From Pyrrhoderma lamaoense (lineage: Eukaryota; Basidiomycota; Agaricomycetes; Hymenochaetales; Hymenochaetaceae): a stretch of DNA of 64,000 nucleotides. The stretch is taken from contig NBAZ01000013.1 of the NCBI GenBank assembly GCA_002794735.1, positions 372,001 through 436,000 of the forward strand. Direction: 5' to 3'. This document shows, piece by piece, positions 59,143-64,000 of this stretch (its first letter is position 1; each line of letters opens with the position of its first letter). A model generated the notes under the pieces. The model was not told where the DNA came from, ran no database searches, and was given only the letters and a program-made list of their open reading frames with translations. The translations under genes were made by a program, and so were the position numbers.

Positions 59143-60943
59143 ATGGGCTTATTTGGGTCTAGGAGGAAAACTCCTGTTCAGCTGCTTAGAAACCGTATGT
59201 ACTATTTTCTCTTTTCTTTGGGTTCTGGGTCTTTGGATCTTTACTGTGTGCTCTGTGGATGCGTATGCATCATCTGAGTCGACATTTTACTCCCAACCTC
59301 AAGTTCCGATTTTTCTTTTATAGTTTCTTCGAGATGAAGCTTCCTTGATACTGGTCTGTTCTGATCATATGATACTTATTATAGGAGCTATAGAAGATGA
59401 AGAATTACTGAACACAGTAGAATTCAAAAACAGACAAGAAGGACGTAAAACCATATGTACCGTCGCAGGTAAATTATGTCCGCCTTTTACCGTCTCCTCT
59501 CCCCCTCTTCTTCTTCTGATACAAGATATTGTTGATTTCTTGATCTCGTTCCTTGATACTATTTTTTCTTGTGATAAACAAAAAGCCCGAGTTCTGACTA
59601 CTTTTTTTTATTCGTACAACCCCTCCTTCTCTTTGTTTTTGTTTATTGACTAGTGTTTTTGCTTTATTTGACTACACACGGGAGAACGACGAATTCGGCT
59701 AGCCGGAGAGCGTTGAGAAGACTGAATGTATTGATACGGTATAAACCTTTAAACGCAACTTTTGAACAAGATTTGAGAATATGTGAGTACCCCCGTAATG
59801 TATTTTTATAACCATATTTTGGTCCGGACAGAGCGAGGGCTACTGCATGTGTTACATGGAACTTTTGAATCGAAGAAGAGAAGCTGACATAGTAACTTTC
59901 TTTTTTCTTTCTCCCTACCTCTCTCACTCCGGGAAAACAAACTCGTCTTTCAGTTGTCGCTAGAGAGTTTGATGGGAGGGTAATCTTTGAAAAATCCGCA
60001 GAAGGGGCCATTGCGAAAGGTGTCTAATCCATCTTTCTTATATTTTGAAGTATATTTAAGGACTAATTTTCCCTCTCTTACCATTTTCTCCCCGGACGTA
60101 CGACATTCTTCATCATAACTCACTCAATTCCTTTTTGATTTTTGGTTTTTGGAACGCGTTCTCTCGAACTCTCTTAGTTTACCGAAGAATTGAATGTTCG
60201 GGACGGTCGGACGATGTGGCATCGCAGATGGTTCTGGATAAACTAGCTGAAATCGGTGCTAGTAAAAGAAGAACTTACGGAACGTCTCGTGAATTGGACG
60301 TTTCTCCAGATATTGGCAAGTTCTATTTATATATACAGTAATGAACTTGATATTTACGCACTGTTTGTTCGACGTTTATTAGGTGCGGCTCCTCGGGATG
60401 CCGAGGAAGTGGACGAGCGTAAGTTTCCTCCTCCCATCATTTATGTTGTCAGATAAGAGCTTCATAATTCATATCCTGGTTAGCAGAAGGACCAGAGGAA
60501 GAAGACTTCGTTGAGCCTGAGATATTTATCAAGGATCGAAACCCGGAGGAAGCGGGTACTGATAATCCAGGTGCGAACCGATTGACTGGTAAGTAACGTA
60601 AAAAAATCATAAAATCGATTTACAAAACCGAGTCACCAACAACTCCGAACACGAATAAAAAAATAGGTAATCAAAGAAGTCGATGGGCATTTGAGCCTCA
60701 AACCAGTAAAAGGAACGAATATGCTCCTGAACTCGGAGGTAAGACATATGCTTTCAGTATTAATTTTTTTGTGTGTTTGTGTTGAAGTTTGATTTCATTT
60801 TTGGCTGAACTGTGTGGCAACTAGAAGATACCGACAGTGCGAGCGCTTACTTTTTGGATACAACGGAGCACCGTGCTTCTACCAATCGGGACGAAAATTC
60901 TCGATGGCATACTTTCAAGGACGTGATTAGGAAGTTCCGATGA
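59143..60943 (+). CDS. Multi-exon protein of unknown function
   Basis: Not recognised. Starts MGLFGSRRKTPVQLLRN, then a chain of short exons: FLRDEASLIL; AIEDEELLNTVEFKNRQEGR KTICTV; HGRTTNSASRRALRRLNVLI and RYKPLNATFEQDLRI; VVAREFDGRVIFEKSAEGAI; SQMVLDKLAEIGASKRRTYG; GAAPRDAEEVDE; EGPEEEDFVEPEIFIKDRNP; NQRSRWAFEPQTSKRNEYAP; and EDTDSASAYFLDTTEHRAST ending WHTFKDVIRKFR at 60943. The predicted protein is about 300 residues, basic in the middle and acidic toward the end, with no signal peptide or membrane segment. At least eight introns in 1.8 kb is dense even for this window. Codon use and splice sites look normal. The order of exons is fairly sure; exact ends are not. Confidence 0.55.
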
Positions 60944-62355
60944 AACATCTTCTTCCTATCAAATCAAAGTCCGATTAAAGTCCGAGTAATAGTTGTTAGA
61001 CAAAGCTATTTCTCGGTTTCTTGCTAGACAAGAGCCTTGGTACCCTGAGCATATATTATCGTAAATGGTGAGAAAATGTCAATCTAGGGATCTTATTGTT
61101 GTAGCATAGTGTGTTAGCTCGAGAAAATAATACTATATACACAACAAAGACGCTTGATTCTACAAGTTTTACGTTTGTTAATGAAATTCTTTTTTTTGTG
61201 TCAGTTGTTACGAGCGGTGATTCCTTGAGTGTTCAGAAGTTGCCTTTTAACAAACATTAAAAAAGTGAAACATTCGCCAATTACTCTCATGAACATGCGT
61301 TATTCACGCTGTTACGGGCTTTATGAGTGAAAGAAATAAAAACATATATAATTTCGGCGCTTTAAACAAAACACTTATGTAAAAACTTGAGGTCTTGGGC
61401 TAGAAATTAGTAAACAACTATTGGAATACCCACGCCCCACGCTGATGCTTAACTTAACCCATTTTATTTCATCGCAATCTGGGGTAGATAAAATTTTCCT
61501 ACAAATATGGGGTTGTATTATAGTATGTACTTACCATCGATGAATACAATATGATACAGAGAAAAAATGGCTGCAAGCTGATTAGTCAAAGTCACACTGC
61601 GTCACCTGTTCATAATAATTGAGGTACGGCTTGTTCTGGACTCCCCTTCGGACTTAGAATGCACCACTACAAATTTCAAGGGAATTAGAAGAGTGTACTT
61701 TGTAACTTTCCATATCCTAACCCCAAATGCAGAGATTCATGTGCAGTATGGATTTTGAGCTTGATGAAGATGACGCTCGGTGTGGCGCGCAGTGTGTCGG
61801 CCGAGGGATTCAGACAAGACATTTGGTCGCTAAACTGTGTCTCTACAATCACAAATGAGATTAGGCAAAATCAAGGCTACAAGATACTTCTTAGGCTCAG
61901 CCGTAGCTAGTGAAGCAGGAACATTAACAATGCCACGTCCAGCCGTCGCAGCATCACCATGGTATCTCCTCACCCAAAACACGACCTGATTTGTTGTGAT
62001 TTCTTAAAAAGGTATAGGCTTTATTGTACTACCATAAACGGCAGTCTATTGATCGGACGCGGTCTTTTTTTTCTTAAGCCCAGCCACGCGTCAACAACCC
62101 TCAATTCATAAATTTTCAGGTAAATTTCCAGCTGCGGGTCCTTATACATGCTTAGACTAAAGCAGAACTCATTTGTCCAGACCTCACTCATTCTCTCCGG
62201 CTTACTTCAGCAAGGGCCCACAAAAAATATAAATACAAGTAGTCATCTAATATGAACAACTCAGAAATTTGGCTCTCCCCCTCCTTTATATTGGGCTCGA
62301 CGCTCTAAACCTTCCTCCTTGTAACTTTACTCGATTCTCATTCACCGTTATCAAT
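60944..62355. other. Intergenic region
   Basis: About 1.4 kb, AT-rich. No supported gene. The last 130 bp hold the promoter of the DPBB gene. Confidence 0.5.
62228..62236 (+). promoter_or_regulatory. TATA box of DPBB gene
   Basis: ATATAAATA about 120 bp upstream of the ATG at 62356. Confidence 0.5.
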
Positions 62356-62937
62356 ATGTTCCGTGCACTATCAATCTTCTTTGCCTTCTCCTTGGCCGTT
62401 CTCAGCGTCACTGCTAACCCGCTCCCGGTGAACGGAACTGACATCGAAAAGAGAACCACCCATACTGGAAGGGTAAGTCATATTCTCTTGCATAGATATT
62501 CTAGAAATTGCTTAAGCGCCACTTTATAGGGTACTTGGTACGACCCCGGTCTCGGTGCCTGTGGTTATACTGATTCGGACGATGATGATGTCTTAGCCAT
62601 CAGCGTTGACATCTATGGCTCTGGTGGTAACTGCAACCAGGTATATCTATTGTCCCATAAATCATGACCTAGAAATTAACACGTCTCTGTAGTATGTTTA
62701 TATTGAGAACACCGCAAATGGAAAGTCTGCATACGGCAAAACTCGTGACTCTTGCGAAAGCTGCAGCTCTGTTGACATCGGTACGCTTCCCTACCTTTTT
62801 AATTTTAAGCTTAGTTGACGCTGATATATCATTAACTTATAGACATGTCACCATCTCTCTTCTCTCAAATCGCCGATCTCGACACTGGCGAGATCACCGT
62901 CGAGTGGCACTTCATGTCCACTGACTACTCCCCATAA
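62356..62937 (+). CDS. Secreted DPBB (barwin/expansin-like, RlpA-type) protein
   Basis: Signal peptide MFRALSIFFAFSLAVLSVTA, then a short propeptide ending IEKR, a Kex2-like site. The mature domain is a single double-psi beta-barrel: THTGR-GTWYDPGLGACGYTD, DVLAISVDIYGSGGNCNQ, YVYIENTANGKSAYGKTRDS CESC, then MSPSLFSQIADLDTGEITVE WHF, ending STDYSP. Exons: 62356-62472, 62530-62640, 62693-62780, 62843-62937. The TWY-x3-GACG start, the Cys pattern and the final Leu-x4-G-x3-V-x-W block are typical of small fungal DPBB proteins related to cerato-platanin/barwin/expansin folds. The protein is about 135 residues. It is likely an extracellular wall-associated protein; no enzymatic activity can be inferred. 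Confidence 0.83.
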
Positions 62938-64000
62938 ACGCCTCGCTACACCAGATCATTCAATGCAAACACTCATTTTCATTTCAATTTGGGTTTTCAA
63001 GCTTCTTTTTTTTAAAATGAAATATGTACATGCCATGTACAAAAACACAACTATAGAATTAAGGGTTTCAAGCAGAATGTAGATCAAAGTATAAAAAAAG
63101 GCTTTGTATTCGTAGTTTCTTATTCTCCCTTTTTAGACTACTTTACAATTCATAAGTTTTCCAGGCTTGTTGTCAGGTACAACGGGCCTTGTCGACTTAA
63201 ATTGTCATTTTAAACGTAATAAATACAATTGTCTTATACTTAATATTTCTTATACTCACACCTAAGGTGATTGTGACTATTAAATGAGGAATCCCAACAA
63301 TGATAACTCAAGTTATTCGAGTTCGTCAACCTACCGGAAAATGAACATAACAGCGTAGCGAAAATGTGCTTACTAATGACAATAATGGTGACGTGTAACA
63401 GTAACGTTTTATACCTCCGTTATGTGTCACGAGAAGACTGATCAAGTAGTATTTACTAATTTGGCAGCCACTTTCGCTTGTATTTCTACATCAATGTTTT
63501 CTTTACCTATAGCGCTTACTAGTTTTCAAACTGGTATCATTCTTATCTTTCTTATCTAATAGCTAACTAAGAGACAAATTCAAGTGACCGCTCTTCAAAT
63601 CGGCTGTAGAAAGATTCAGATTGAGGTAAATGCAGACGCAGTATATCATGAGCCATATTGTCGCAAAACTATATCATATTCGGTAATATAATAATTTCAA
63701 AAACTTGTATATGCCCGAACAGCTTCCTATTCACTATATATATTAGTCTACTTATTAGTCTACTGGTCCAGAAGGGATTTAAATAGGCTAATCATGAACG
63801 TGGCCTCCTTCCTGCTGTGCTATTTCCTATTTGAATTTAACTGAGATCGCAAGACAGATACGCATATCTCTTAAGTGATATTGATTTAGTACGAAATAGC
63901 GGTATGGTCTTGGCTCTGCCGGCGTGCCGATAAAACTAGCTATTAGACTGTGTCCAGTCGGAAAAAAAAATCACACCTGAGTCTTTGCTTGACCTTTACT
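62938..64000. other. Terminal intergenic stretch
   Basis: AT-rich, no gene recognised on either strand up to the window end. Confidence 0.5.

Noticed and set aside
5577..60000. Programmed translational frameshifting as the reason for the many frame breaks
   Set aside because: There is no common slippery sequence or downstream structure, and the breaks follow homopolymer runs in unrelated genes.

Overview
This window is nuclear DNA from a filamentous basidiomycete, probably Agaricomycotina. Most genes are split by many short introns (about 45-65 nt, GTRNGT donors, CTRAY-like branch points, YAG acceptors). The gene families are fungal: AVL9, an expanded TKL-type kinase, an SRF/Mcm1-type MADS protein, an F-box protein, HsbA-like and Kre9/Knh1-like secreted proteins, a DPBB secreted protein and a Zn2Cys6 protein. 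No tRNA, rRNA, CRISPR array or transposon was recognised.

Layout. 1-5 kb: AVL9 homolog (truncated by the window edge) and an F-box protein, both minus. 5.5-8.2 kb: MFS transporter (plus). 8.7-9.2 kb: small secreted Kre9/Knh1-like protein (minus). 9.9-21.1 kb: four plus-strand genes in tandem, namely an ENPP-type nucleotide pyrophosphatase/phosphodiesterase, a Ysc84/SH3YL1 actin-patch protein, a protein kinase and a HECT ubiquitin ligase. 21.2-26.3 kb: three tandem minus-strand HsbA-like secreted protein genes. 27.7-28.3 kb: SEN15-like tRNA-splicing endonuclease subunit (minus). 28.9-33.4 kb: large SAM-dependent methyltransferase protein. 34.7-39.1 kb: sparse region with a cryptic minus-strand gene, a small Zn2Cys6 gene and a half zinc-cluster ORF. 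41.8-43.2 kb: MADS-box gene isolated inside about 11 kb of low-complexity DNA. 50.3-50.9 kb: second Kre9/Knh1-like gene. 53.2-57.9 kb: divergent bHLH factor and Red1/ZFC3H1-like zinc-finger protein. 59.1-60.9 kb: unknown multi-exon gene. 62.4-62.9 kb: DPBB secreted protein.

The genes do not form an operon or biosynthetic cluster. Common themes are trafficking and actin (AVL9, Ysc84), RNA processing (SEN15, Red1/ZFC3H1-like), proteolysis (F-box, HECT), transcription (MADS, bHLH, Zn2Cys6) and the secreted cell surface (three HsbA-like, two Kre9-like, one DPBB). Several secreted-protein genes share a TATAAAAG-like box roughly 100-140 bp upstream of the ATG.

The strongest cross-cutting observation is technical: about sixteen places in ten genes where conserved or clearly coding sequence is rejoined by restoring one base to a short homopolymer run. 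All point the same way (a base missing), which suggests unpolished long-read sequence rather than pseudogenes. Biological highlights are 14-18 nt microexons carrying the ENPP catalytic threonine region, two SRF-type CArG boxes upstream of the MADS gene, the HsbA-like tandem array, and a mosaic of unrelated microsatellites upstream of the MADS gene. I did not find convincing evidence of a wholly new molecular system.
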